Shown piece by piece: positions 29,554 to 40,528 of a DNA stretch of 64,000 nucleotides (its first letter is position 1; every line of letters starts with the position of its first letter). A program made the translations under genes and the position numbers. Below the pieces are notes generated by a model, which did not search any database, was not told the origin of the DNA, and saw only the letters and a list, made by a program, of their open reading frames with translations. The DNA lies in the NCBI RefSeq assembly GCF_026262505.1, contig NC_067205.1, positions 27,110,556 to 27,174,555 of the forward strand, written 5' to 3'. This DNA comes from Trichomonas vaginalis G3. Its lineage: Eukaryota > Parabasalia > Trichomonadida > Trichomonadidae.

Positions 29554-32500
29554 TTAAATACACGGCATACAACATCCATTTTCACAACATACAGCCTTAG
29601 TGTCTGCTCCTGTTAATGCAGTCTTACCAATTGTTAAGCGAGTCATCGTCCTGTTTTTAAGTTGTAAATTAATATTCTGACCATCAAATATCACTTTATC
29701 ATTTATTATATCCAAATAATTTTTAGGTGTTAATTGTTTATTTTGTCGTAAACTAACACCTTTCATTTTTTGTGCAATCTTTTTAAAATCACCTCCATCA
29801 ATTGAACCGTTGAATGATGTATAACACTTGGGGCATAAAGCAACCATGTTATCACCTTGTTTCTCAATTGCTAAACCCAATAACTTCTTCTCATGTGCTT
29901 TTTCTTCAGCTTTATTCTTTAATTTAGGTTTAAATTTCTCATCAAAACAAAAGAAATCAAAAGGTGCGAATTTGAAAATGTTTTTATCATAAAATTGTTT
30001 ATCGGTTACAATTGCTTGAAATGCTTGAGTGTTAGGAAGATTTGGATCGCCAGCGATTGCACAATAAGATGAATCAGTATCACCTTCAATGAAATGAAAA
30101 CGATTAACATCCATGCATTTATACATAAAATCATAAATGAAAACCAAATACCAGTATTTTGCATTATCTAAAGTGAAGAATGCCTCTTGTAAACATGTAT
30201 CACATCTATAAAATCTATCTTTGAGCATCACTTGATATGTATCTTCACCTATTTCTCTTATGTTTTTAAACTTATTTGACATACATGCAACGCGTGCCTT
30301 CTGTGCATTCATTATTTTAGTCTTTGCGTAATTTTGTGTATTCATTGCATCGTAACCATATGATCCATTAAGCGAAATCTTGCAAAATAAACCTTTTCCT
30401 TTATTTCCTTCTAATTCAGCCTTTTGTCTTTCGTTCATAAATTCGTTCGCAAATTCATTAAAACAAGTGTTTTTCGTAAATGTTAAAATTGATTGAATAT
30501 CATCGATGATAAAATGAAATCTGTCTATTAGATACCAAAGATAATAAGAAGAAAATGGTTGATATTGGTTGTGTGTTGATGCTAACTGAGTTAATTTTCT
30601 CTGTTTCTGGTCAACTGGTAGATTGTTTGATTTCATGTAATTATACATAAAACTGCCAATTGTTTTTTCATCTGTGATAATATCTAAGTTTCTTATTATC
30701 GGTAAAAAGTTTATGTAATCATTAATGTATTTTTCATCAATGTGACCCTTTACTTCAGCCACGAATAAAGTATTTTTCTTCTTAATTATTCCCAATGCTT
30801 TTGCTTTCTTTGTTGCTGTATCACAAATGATAACACCATTCAATCTTCCCGGCATATACATTTTATGGTCAGTATATTAAATGAAATCATGAGGATTAGA
30901 TGAAAATGATGAAGGATATAATGAATTAAAATCAACACCAACGAAATGAGTCATAATGTTGGTGGTGTCCTCATTTGATACAGTTTTAGTTTCTGGACTA
31001 TATGAAAGTTTATTAATGTGCGTGATTCCTTTAAGATTAACACGATGTTGAACATTTGATAGACCACCAGTAATTCCATTACGGAGAATGTGATAAGCTT
31101 CAACTGAATCTAAAGTCATTGGTAAATTATTTTTTAATGCATAATTTCTTAAATTGATTCTTAAACGTTGAACATCTTCATCTTTATTTGATTTTACGAC
31201 ATTGCAATAACAACACATTAACTGACAATTTTCTTTGGTATGTGGTTTTTCATTATCGATTCTATCTAATGTTGGTTTATTTGCATATGTAAACGCTTTA
31301 CCACACATTTTGCATTTAGATGAAAGGATTAAATCGTGATAGTATTGAAAATCATCCATTGAAACATTATTTTTAGTATCTCTTTCTGCTTTTTCATCTT
31401 GTTTCTTATATGATTCAATTTTATATTTCCAATACTTTTTCGTTAATTCAAAACTTGATTCTATCTCTTCCTCAGGATATTTTTCATTAGGATTAAAGTC
31501 TTTATATGCTAAAGCGTAACGAATCATTGAAGCATTCGATGATAAAGAAAGATTATGAAGCATATCAATTTTATAAACAAATGTTTCTTCAATAATTTTA
31601 TCGATTGGGTCAATCATAATTTCAACATCTTTATTGCAATAATGAATAAAATATTCTAATCTATTCTTAAAATTTTTAGCATCATTGAGATATATTTGAT
31701 AATCACTATCTGATATAGTTTCTTGAGTTAATGCTGAATAAAATGAATCTTGAGTGAATGGTTCCACTTTATATAATTCTTCTTCGTAATTTTCCCACGT
31801 GATGAATTGATAAGGGAAAAAGGATTTAACACGTGATTTATTGTTTCCGAAATCTTGAGTGAATTGGTCTAATGTCCCACCCGCTATATAATTTCTGATG
31901 TCAATAAATCTCAATTCATATGGAACGTTTGTTTTCTTTACAATGATTTGCTTAAATTGTGAAGATGAACCCAGCATTGATTTTATTTTCCATTTTGCAG
32001 TGTTTAAATCACGAAGAATTAAATTTAAATCAAACTTTCCCGAATTAAAACCTATGATATTCACTTTATTGAATTCCTCATCTAGAAGTTCTTTAAATGC
32101 TTCCTTCTGTTTTTCATTTAATGTATGAGACAAAGTCCCCACCGTTTGCGGCTTCAATAATTCTTCATATTGTTCAATATTTGATTTAGCAACTAATGAA
32201 CAGGTTGAAAATAAAAACTCAATCCAATCAGAAATAAAAGAATCACTCGAAGTTAAGCAAAAATTCCTCGTATATGTTTTATCGTTTAATTTAACCGTTG
32301 ATGATACCATGAATGGTTTTAAGTAAGCGTTCAAAGTTGCACACTCAGAAAGTTGTAATTCTTCTTTAGTCTCTAATGTTTCGAAGTCAAAAGTAATATA
32401 ATATCTTGTCGGTTTATAATATTCCTGCAAATTGTGAGCTAATAACCACTGATATATCTTCTGTTTCGTAATATGTGGTGCATATGGTTGCTGTGTCTTT

Positions 32501-33021
32501 TGCAATTGAAAGTCTTGAATTAATCTTCCATTATTTTCTTTACATTTCTCACAATGCTTTAAAAATCTTCTTTGGTTTTTCCTTTCTGGATCATCGCGGA
32601 TAGAATAAACTTCTTCTTTACAAAATGAACAAACTTTATAGCCGGTGAGTGCTTCAACGTCTGTTATTCTGTCAGCGTGAAGTTTTCCACATGGACTCTG
32701 TGTTAATAAAATATTTACTGTTTCAAATTCTGGATCTATCATTATTGATTCCACTAATGGAAAGTCTACCTTATTTATGTCCACGTCTTCTGGTTGAGGA
32801 TCACAATAATAGAAATCAATATTAACATTTAACATTCTCGCTAATCTCTCACTTTCTGATGAAATGTCAAAACCTTCATATGCATCTATTGCTTCATTTA
32901 AATAGCTTCTACGTGTTTTAGGATTAACACCATCAGGAATGTTATAGAAGCGTTTAAATAACCTTCTACCTTCTGCTCTAATTTGATTATCATTCATTTT
33001 AGCTGTTCCGTTTTTGTTCAT
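29554..33021 (-). pseudogene. Protein-primed DNA polymerase B, broken (about one break)
   Basis: Family B polymerase of the protein-primed type. Exonuclease motifs are visible as YITFDFETLE, GFNSGKFDLNLI and YCNKDVEIM. Polymerase motifs are FVGVDFNSLYPSS (A), CKISLNGSYGYD (B) and FIEGDTDSSYC (C). An unusual Cys/His block sits between the exonuclease and polymerase halves (about 31200-31320): CKMCGKAF, TLDRIDN, NCQLMCCYCN, which looks like an HNH-type zinc-binding nuclease domain. The enzyme would replicate the element from its termini with a protein primer. Confidence 0.88.
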
Positions 33022-33069
33022 TTATGTAAGAATAAAAATTAAAAAATAAATAAAAATAAAGTTTATTTT

Positions 33070-34176
33070 TTAAAGTCCATAAAATGAATTAAGAACACAT
33101 AAATTTTTATCATCTGCGACGTGACGAATACATTTTAATTTACTCAAGAATGCGTACCCTGATACATTAAATCTAATTCCTGTCTTATTTAATTTCACAA
33201 CTTTGAAAAGGAATGTATGAATAGCTATAAAATGATGAGAAGATGTTTTATGGGTTGCTTCCATTTTTTCTGAAATAAATGAATAAATATAATGCTTATA
33301 CGTTTTCATATCTTTTATGTTCTTAATAACGAATGGTATGGACCTTTCAACTTCGTCTTCCTTCGGTGCTGTTCTTTCATATGAAACATTATTGGTATCT
33401 TCAACAATGAAACCGCAATCACATAAAATTTTATATGTTCCAATGGTTTCTTTTGATATTTTATCTAATAAATCAAAAACTTTATCAACACCCGTGCATT
33501 TATTTAAATAATAATTTGTGTAAATATCATGATCTTCTTTCTTAATCGTATTAGTTGCATATGTCACGTTTCTAAGAGCTTTTTTGAATTTTTCGGAATC
33601 TAAAGGTGATGAAAATAAGATACAGGGGTATTCTTCATTATCAATAAATTGTAACTTATGTTTACGAATAAATTTAGTACCTTCTTCTGAAAGTGTTTCG
33701 TCTATTTCACCATCTAATAAATTTTGTGTTGATTCTGAGACATAATTTTTATATCTTTCTTCATGAGATTTCTGAACTTCTGATTCTGAAGCTGGGATAT
33801 TCATTAAACCCTCTACTTCATTTTCATTATATTTTTCAACTTCTCTTAATTCCTTAATTTTTTCATCTATTTCATCTCTTATTTTTTCCAGTCTTTCAAT
33901 TTCATCGTATTCATCATCTTTAATTCGTTCTTCATAATATTCAGGGAAAACATCAGGTTCTTTAGGTTTTTCTTCTTTAGATGTGGGATATAAGAAATTT
34001 ATAACATCATCTTTATTCATTTTTCCATCATAATCAAACTCATTTAAAAACTCCGCGAATTTTTGACAATTTCTTAAATAATATTTATCAACCTCATAAC
34101 CCGCCTCCTCTAATATATCCTTTATTTCCCTGTTTGTGAATCCTAATTTTTTAACGTCGTTAGTCTTGACACTCAT
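33070..34176 (-). CDS. Large coiled-coil Polinton protein, unknown
   Basis: A 368-residue frame next to the right terminus. The first ~60 residues look like a small helical domain, followed by a highly acidic coiled coil (EIERLEKIRDEIDEKIKELR) and a mixed, Lys- and Tyr-rich C-terminal half with two Cys in LCDCGF. No family was recognised. Its place next to the polymerase and the terminus makes a role in priming or terminus binding conceivable, but that is a guess. The ATG at 34176 is preferred to an upstream TTG. Confidence 0.55.
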   Translation of the reverse strand: MSVKTNDVKKLGFTNREIKDILEEAGYEVDKYYLRNCQKFAEFLNEFDYDGKMNKDDVINFLYPTSKEEKPKEPDVFPEYYEERIKDDEYDEIERLEKIRDEIDEKIKELREVEKYNENEVEGLMNIPASESEVQKSHEERYKNYVSESTQNLLDGEIDETLSEEGTKFIRKHKLQFIDNEEYPCILFSSPLDSEKFKKALRNVTYATNTIKKEDHDIYTNYYLNKCTGVDKVFDLLDKISKETIGTYKILCDCGFIVEDTNNVSYERTAPKEDEVERSIPFVIKNIKDMKTYKHYIYSFISEKMEATHKTSSHHFIAIHTFLFKVVKLNKTGIRFNVSGYAFLSKLKCIRHVADDKNLCVLNSFYGL

Positions 34177-34233
34177 TTCATACAAAATAAAAAAATAAAA
34201 TAATAAACATAACTAAGTTTTAATTTTTCGTAA

Positions 34234-34548
34234 GAAGTTTGACCCATTCAGTTATTCAAAAATAATTAATTAATCGCGGAATATCTGACATCATCTATAT
34301 ATAGCTTCTTTTAAAATTAATGTTAATTTTTTTAATTTTTTATTTCATTATGTATGGGTTGAGTGTAAATGTCTTACAATTTTGAAAATTTTTTAAATCT
34401 TGATTTATTCAAAAACGTAAGAATAAAAACCGTAAGAATCATACATTTTTTTACTTCATATGTTAAAAAAATGATACAAAATCGTTCTATATTGTATGAA
34501 TTCTTACGTTTACAAAAAAAGTCACACAACCCGTCATATCATACTACT
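34234..34548 (-). repeat. Polinton terminal inverted repeat, right
   Basis: 315 bp, the reverse complement of 14896-15211 and nearly identical to it. It ends in CATACTACT, the inverse of the left AGTAGTATG. Confidence 0.95.
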
Positions 34549-34554
34549 GTGATT
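34549..34554. repeat. Target-site duplication, right (GTGATT)
   Basis: Exact copy of the 6 bp before the left terminus. It marks the end of the Polinton. Confidence 0.93.
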
Positions 34555-34787
34555 TCAATCCTAAATAGGAAACCAAAAATTATTAATTTATGTCTTACAT
34601 ATCTTATAGGCACCATTTATGCTTGAATTTATAATCATATGTTGAATTCGATTGAAATTAATAATTTTTCAGGCTCTATCATATGAGATAAATTAATTGA
34701 TACAGAAAATTATATCTAATTTTAAAGTTATGCAATTTATTTATTCTGATTTTTTTTGTATCGGTTATTTTTTTCTCAAAAAAATAA
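34555..34787. other. Rab upstream region
   Basis: About 230 bp of host DNA left between the Polinton and the Rab start codon. It is AT-rich and ends TTTTTTTCTCAAAAAAATAA before the ATG. No clear TCATTTTT-type initiator is present. Confidence 0.45.
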
Positions 34788-35372
34788 ATGACGACAATTC
34801 AGAAAAAAATCATAGTTGTTGGTGATAGTTCAGTAGGCAAAACATCAGTAATCCATAGGTATGTCAAAGGTGAATTCGACAGTACAATTATCGCTACAAT
34901 TGGAATTGATTATCGTGCAAAAGACATCGAAATAAATGGCCAGAAAATCAAACTCCAGATATGGGATACCATTGGACAAGAAAAATATCGCTCTCTCGCT
35001 CCTCAATATTTTAGAAGAGCAGATGGCGTTATTTTATTTTATGATACAACAGTCAAGACATCATTTACTCATTTGCAAAACTGGTTAGACTCGATAATAA
35101 ACAACGCTCAGTCTTCGATTCCAGTCATATTAGTTGGAAATAAAGTAGATCTTCCTGAAGTTGTACCAAAAGAGCATGCAATAGACTTTGCTCGTGATAA
35201 AAAGTTGGAACTTTTCTTTTGCTCAGCTAAATCAGGCGATAATATTGATCAAATCTTTAACAGAATTGCAGAACTTACACTTCAACATACTGTTGAGCAA
35301 GATCAGCCTCAAAACGTTGTTACAGTCAAAGAAACTACACCAGAAGATAAGAAGAATGGCTGCCATTGCTGA
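34788..35372 (+). CDS. Rab-family small GTPase
   Basis: A complete 194-residue Rab. Nucleotide-binding motifs: GDSSVGKTS (12-20), effector-loop T37 in IATIGIDY, WDTIGQE (59-65), GNKVD (117-121) and SAK (146-148). The C-terminus CHC is a double-cysteine geranylgeranylation signal, so the protein will cycle between cytosol and vesicle membranes. The switch II motif has Ile where nearly all Rabs have Ala (DTAGQ); the catalytic Gln64 is retained. The exact Rab subfamily is uncertain. Confidence 0.95.
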   Translation: MTTIQKKIIVVGDSSVGKTSVIHRYVKGEFDSTIIATIGIDYRAKDIEINGQKIKLQIWDTIGQEKYRSLAPQYFRRADGVILFYDTTVKTSFTHLQNWLDSIINNAQSSIPVILVGNKVDLPEVVPKEHAIDFARDKKLELFFCSAKSGDNIDQIFNRIAELTLQHTVEQDQPQNVVTVKETTPEDKKNGCHC

Positions 35373-36058
35373 TTTCGTATTTTCCATGATTTTTTTTGAT
35401 TTTGTTATTTATGTTTTATTCTTTATTTTATTTTATAAATACTCAGCTATTTAACACCACATAGTTATCTAATTACATTATTTCATTTGCTATTTTTTTT
35501 ATTTTTTAGATAACATGAAACAGATCCATGAAACTACCCAAATAAAGACAATTTGAATAAGTAATCTACTTCAAGAGAAATCTGAATTTGATTTTTGAAA
35601 ATAGTTATCCAAATTAATGCAAGGTAATTGCAATACAGACCATGATGTAATCAAATCCAAACACACGCTTCATAAATAAGATATTTTATTTGGCATATTT
35701 TTAATTACATCTTTTTTATGGAGAAATTTATAATGAATTATTATCAGCAATGTTAGTGTATTCGTGACTTAAAATAATGGCCGATCAAAATTAAATATTA
35801 AATTACATATTTTTATCTATGTACAGTTAGTCAATATTGATATAGATGCTAGCTCTATCATACAAAAATAATATAAAACTATCTGGTATAAACTCTTAAT
35901 AATAAATAAATTTGTTTTTATATCAACAAATAACAACAAATTGCACAAATCAAATGATAAAAAAGGGGAAAAAGAATAACTTAATTGTAATGGATAAAAT
36001 AAATATTCTTGATTTAAATATCTTTTAATACACATGAAAAGTTATAACTTCTTATCAC
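35373..36058. other. Intergenic between convergent genes
   Basis: AT-rich spacer between the Rab stop and the stop of the reticulon-like gene. No gene or repeat was recognised. Confidence 0.5.
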
Positions 36059-36790
36059 TTACTTCTTGTTAAGGCGGGCCTGGACCTTCTCGTGTGTGAG
36101 AACTGGTGGGCAAAGGAGAGCGATGTTAGCAACGATAACAAGGATCCAGAAAACAGAAATGAAGAGGGAAAGGATGAAGATGCCAACAAGGAATGAGCAC
36201 CAGATGAGGCGGCCAACGAGTGTCTGATCCTTGTAAAGCTTCTCAATAACGCCAAGAACAACTGGCATGAATCTGAGATACTTAGCAAAGAACTGAGCAG
36301 CTTCCTTAGCATCACGGATGTGGTTAGCTTGTTCTGGTGTGCCTGGCTCAACGTTAGCGCCAAATGCCATTTCAAGAACCTTTGGAACAAAGTTAGCAAT
36401 GAAAGCGTTGTAAACTGCATAAAGGAGTGTGGCTATAGCAACAGCAGCGTAGAAGTTAAGGTTCATCTTACGCCAGATGAAGAATAAGAGGTTCATAACA
36501 ACAAATGTAACACCAAGAACAATTGGGCGCTTGAGGAAGATAACTTCCTGAACACGGCGGAATGCAACTGGGTGGCTGTTGAAGAAGTTCTCGAAGATTT
36601 CTGGGTGCTTGCATGGGCAGGTAAGACCGAATGGGCCATCACCTCTCTTGCAGGCGGAGCAGGAAATTGGGCATGCTTCACCAGCTTCTTCTGCCTTTGG
36701 CTCTTCAGCTTTTGGTTCTGGTGTTGGCTCGGCAGCAACTTCTACCTTGCCTTCTTCTTGTGGGACTTGCTCGGGTTGGGCGTCAGTCAT
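36059..36790 (-). CDS. Reticulon-like ER membrane protein
   Basis: A 243-residue protein. Residues ~1-45 are acidic and Pro-rich (EEPKAEEAGEA). A Cys cluster follows (CPISCSACKRGDG, TCPCKH). Then come two hydrophobic hairpins: PIVLGVTFVVMNLLFFIW with FYAAVAIATLLYAVYNAFI, and WCSFLVGIFILSLFISVFWI extending to IALLCPP. Two paired long hairpins with a cytosolic linker are the hallmark of reticulon-homology proteins, which bend ER tubules. The Cys cluster may bind metal or be acylated. The MTDAQ start at 36790 is preferred to an in-frame ATG six codons earlier because TCAATTTTTCTC sits directly before it. Codon bias indicates high expression. Confidence 0.7.
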   Translation of the reverse strand: MTDAQPEQVPQEEGKVEVAAEPTPEPKAEEPKAEEAGEACPISCSACKRGDGPFGLTCPCKHPEIFENFFNSHPVAFRRVQEVIFLKRPIVLGVTFVVMNLLFFIWRKMNLNFYAAVAIATLLYAVYNAFIANFVPKVLEMAFGANVEPGTPEQANHIRDAKEAAQFFAKYLRFMPVVLGVIEKLYKDQTLVGRLIWCSFLVGIFILSLFISVFWILVIVANIALLCPPVLTHEKVQARLNKK

Positions 36791-38688
36791 TGAGAAAAAT
36801 TGAATCACTTCACTTTAGAGGTTTGAAACATTTTCTTGTGTATCGTAAAATTTATGTCTCTGTTTTTTAATTTTTCCTTCAGTACTGTGACTCCAAAAAC
36901 ACTTTTAGAAAACAACTGATTTTTTTCTAAATGCTTCCATAAAATTGAAAAAGTTTAAATTCCTATTCTGTAGGATAATTTGTGGATGCAATCGAACAAT
37001 AATCAATTGAAAAGAATTTCTCATCAGAAATTTGAAAACAATAGTCAAGTTGATTGAATTCATATCTTAAATAACTATCAGAAATAATAAAACTCTTAAC
37101 CTGAAACATCTTGTTAGATAAAAGATTTTATCAATGATCGTCCAACCATTCAATGCATTTTTCTGAGGATATTGAACATAAAATTTCTTCTCGTATTTTA
37201 ATATATCTTATTAAAATAACATTGTTATCGATCATTAAAAAACTCATGTAAATTATAAAATTTTGCATAAAATGACTTTACTTCACTTCGGAATGGCATG
37301 ATCAAACTAAGACAGCATAATGATTCATAATAAATTTTAAAGTTTAAAACAAAATCATAGCAATCAAATAAAACGATAACATTTCACCGAAACAGCATCT
37401 ATTACATGAATACACTTTTACAGCTCAAACTATACAAAGGATAGATGCATTTCTGAACTCATATTGCCTCTATGACTCAATTCTTGCTGATTATTGATCT
37501 TTTTAGCAAAACAGCGTCCATAGACATTATCATTCAATGGAAAACAAGGTATTAATACATCACACATATTTATTAATTGATTTTATCTATTATTTACATT
37601 CATAAATATTTTATTGACATGAATTGATCCTAAATTGCGACAATGCCCACACAAAGTAGCACAGAACTTTTAATCCACAATTTGATAGTTCAACTCTAAA
37701 GATTTTCTATTTTCTATCAATTTCCTCATCCTTTTTAAACAACCAATAAGCATCCACGATTAATACAACTAAACATGCACGTACAGCTATTAAATAGTCA
37801 GATCACTTTCCAGTATTTTTTTTTTAATATTTTTTTATCGTATTGAAATTATGATTTATCGTACAACATGGCTTTACTCATGAAATGAATTAACCATTAC
37901 GCTCTTTAATACTAAGTAAACTAAAAATTTTGTCTTCTCTATTTTTTTTTGTCTTATTTTTGTGTCCATTGATAATATGAAATCGATTAAATCAACATGT
38001 GAATGCCTCATCCTTTACGAAAAGCATTATTAAGTTAGTGGGAAAAAATTTGATTTTTCCAAACACCAATGAATTAATTTCTCATAAATCCACCCATCAT
38101 ATTGTAAAGATTAAATTTTCATGATTTCTTAATTCTCGTTATCACACAAATTTCTCTATAAAAAAAAGTCGTCAATCAAAAATTTGAATTATTTACAAAA
38201 TTTTCGATCATTTATCTTCGAACGACTCAATCTGATGAATTCAAACTCATGTATTCTTTCTTTATGCAAGCAGAACGTTCGTTATGCAATATCAAACCCT
38301 GCGAAAGCTTAAGAATGAATATTAATTGAAAATAAAAAATATCAAACATAAATATATTTCGTATTTCAACACACCTCATACACTCTACAGAACAGTTATT
38401 ATAGGGAAATCCAATTAATATATTCGTTTACTCAAAGGAAAAAAGAATTTATGACCAATATAATATTATTAGACTTTCTAAGGTGGGACCAAGCCAAGAA
38501 GATACATTTCATAATTTAAACACAGTATACGCGGAGAATATTTCTTTTACGTTACTTCAAATACTGTTTTGGCTTTGTCAAAACCTTAATTTTTCCAAAG
38601 AGAGTCAAACCAAAATCATAGATTTGTTAACATATTTTAGTTCGATTTTTCACTAAATCATGTGCTGTTGACCGAATTTTTATCCGTG
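36791..38688. other. Long intergenic region, no gene seen
   Basis: Nearly 1.9 kb without a convincing gene, the longest spacer in the window. It is AT-rich with T-runs near 37811-37835 and no long frame. I looked for tRNA boxes and obvious repeats and found none. A small RNA gene could be missed. Confidence 0.45.
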
Positions 38689-38699
38689 TCACTTTTTGA
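38689..38699 (+). promoter_or_regulatory. Initiator-like motif of WD40 gene
   Basis: TCACTTTTTGA lies about 30 nt before the ATG at 38730 and matches the trichomonad initiator. Confidence 0.5.
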
Positions 38700-38729
38700 G
38701 GATATAACCTAGTGAATTTCTAAAAATCA

Positions 38730-40118
38730 ATGATTCCAAAGGGGAGCTCTCCTTCAAAACCGGAATCAGCTACTTCAGATAATTCTATTTCTAATGTAGA
38801 AATTCTCCAAAGGATCAATTATTACAATACTTTAAATTTAAAGAATAAAGCTTATATTCTCGAGCTTCAGACATACAAAACTCATCTTCAAAATTTATTA
38901 TATCAATATACAGATGATGCCAATTACATTATGGAATACAGACGTTCATTAAAGACGATCCTTCTTAAAATCAAATCAAAATACCCGCAACTTTATTTAA
39001 ACACTCCAGAATTAAATCCATCTACGCCTTCCATCCCTAAACAAACAGGTTTTGTGCTACCACCAATTGATACAAGCCTTTTACCAAAACAGTCGTCATT
39101 TCCACTTTATCCTGTAGAAGAAACCACCATGGATTTTACATATACCATTGAGTCCTCGAATCCATTTTTCAATAAACACACGGTCAACTTGAAGTTCTTA
39201 TTAAATTTGCAGACAACGATTTGCGCAATTGATTTTAGTCCAGATGGAGCACAATTCTCGTTTGCTTCAGTGAAATTTTTATATATAGTCAATACAATCA
39301 ATGGACAGATTGAAACAATCGCTGATATCAGTAAAGGCGTAACAGCTCCAGAGACCATCAGCAGAGTTCTGAAATACTCACCATCTGCAGATATTATTGC
39401 AGTTGGAATTGATCCGAATTTTGTCGGAATTTTCGACTTAGAAAAGAAATCTCTTGTTCAGACTTTAAACGGCCATACTCGATATGTTACTGCGCTAGAA
39501 TATGCACCAAACAGTAAGTATCTCATATCAGGTGGAGCTGATGGAGTAATTTGTATTTGGGATTTAAAGAAATACAGGTTAATTAAGAAGATACAGTATA
39601 GCGAAGGTGAACCTAACAAGAACGCAAATAGTGAAGGAGCAGTTTTGTCCATTGTTGCAAATCCAAAAACTGACATTTTCGCAGTTGGCATTGCAAATGG
39701 ATATGTTGGGCTATTTAATGCAGTTTTTGATCAGGTATCCTCATTTAGAGCACATACAAGTCCATTGCTATCAATGAATTTTGTTTCAAACAGTTATTTA
39801 ATTACGACATCGGCAGATAGATCAGTTAAACTCTGGCAAGTATCAGATTTTAATGTAAGTATGGCCAAATTGTTTAATGAACATGAAAATTATGTTACTT
39901 GCAGCTGCTTTTCACAAAATTATTCTGTATTCTTTACCGGATCTAAAGATAAATCAATCAAATGTTGGGACTATGATAACCAATGCCTTTTGTTCACTCT
40001 TAAAGCTTCTTCCAACACAATTCTAAATGTTTCTCATCATCCTCAAGAAAACATTTTTATTGCTTCATCAGCTGATGGAAATATTACATGTTGGTCTTAT
40101 TTAATGCCAGCCAATTAG
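38730..40118 (+). CDS. WD40-repeat protein (Prp19-like layout)
   Basis: 462 residues. About residues 20-85 are helical and probably coiled coil (ILQRINYYNTLNLKNKAYIL). A Pro-rich linker follows. From about residue 150 to the end there are some seven WD40 blades: typical phrases are AIDFSPDGAQFSFAS, LNGHTRYVTALEYAP, LISGGADGVICIWDL, AHTSPLLSMNF, SADRSVKLWQV, FFTGSKDKSIKCWDYD and ADGNITCW. A coiled coil before a seven-bladed propeller recalls Prp19 or autophagy/transport scaffolds, but no U-box is visible. Function beyond a protein-binding scaffold cannot be given. Confidence 0.85.
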   Translation: MIPKGSSPSKPESATSDNSISNVEILQRINYYNTLNLKNKAYILELQTYKTHLQNLLYQYTDDANYIMEYRRSLKTILLKIKSKYPQLYLNTPELNPSTPSIPKQTGFVLPPIDTSLLPKQSSFPLYPVEETTMDFTYTIESSNPFFNKHTVNLKFLLNLQTTICAIDFSPDGAQFSFASVKFLYIVNTINGQIETIADISKGVTAPETISRVLKYSPSADIIAVGIDPNFVGIFDLEKKSLVQTLNGHTRYVTALEYAPNSKYLISGGADGVICIWDLKKYRLIKKIQYSEGEPNKNANSEGAVLSIVANPKTDIFAVGIANGYVGLFNAVFDQVSSFRAHTSPLLSMNFVSNSYLITTSADRSVKLWQVSDFNVSMAKLFNEHENYVTCSCFSQNYSVFFTGSKDKSIKCWDYDNQCLLFTLKASSNTILNVSHHPQENIFIASSADGNITCWSYLMPAN

Positions 40119-40528
40119 GTTTTTTAATAGAAATCGTTTTGTTTTGTTATTTTTATATATTAAAGTTTTTCATTTGTTTTGTTTTATTATATATTATACA
40201 TTTTTAACCAGAGAACACAACATATGCAAACCGTTCCAAAACATTGCTCTGCCTTTAAAATTTTTGAATTTTTTTTTAAGTTTAATGATAAAATTCTTAG
40301 AGGGATTAATTGTATTCTAGCTATATTTGGTTTCTGTGATATTAAAACAAGTTGACATTATAATTTTTTGAATGCTGAATTTGCAATCATGCTTTCTATC
40401 GTCAACTTTTTGTTTATTTTTTGCGATACTAAAAGATCACACCAATACACACATTTTTATAATGTTCTGAATAATGCTCGTTATAAAAATAACGTAAACG
40501 ATTCAAAAGATTTTCGAAAAGTATCTTT
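40119..40528. other. Intergenic, no gene seen
   Basis: AT-rich spacer between two genes on the plus strand. It should hold the WD40 3' end and the promoter of the ligase-like gene. No initiator consensus is obvious. Confidence 0.45.

Larger units (their letters stand above)
14896..34548. mobile_element. Polinton/Maverick element, about 19.65 kb
   Basis: A full-length Polinton with both terminal inverted repeats (starting AG) and a 6-bp target duplication. Gene parts in order: two small minus-strand genes, small amphipathic proteins, major capsid protein, packaging ATPase, further probable virion genes, a fibre-like gene, a KilA-N gene, a primase/SF3-helicase region between two inverted repeat arrays, integrase, protein-primed DNA polymerase, and a coiled-coil protein. 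No adenovirus-type protease was recognised. Several genes look whole (capsid, fibre, integrase core) but the element as a whole is broken, with roughly a dozen breaks. Near-identical termini and an exact target duplication argue for a recent insertion. Confidence 0.95.
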
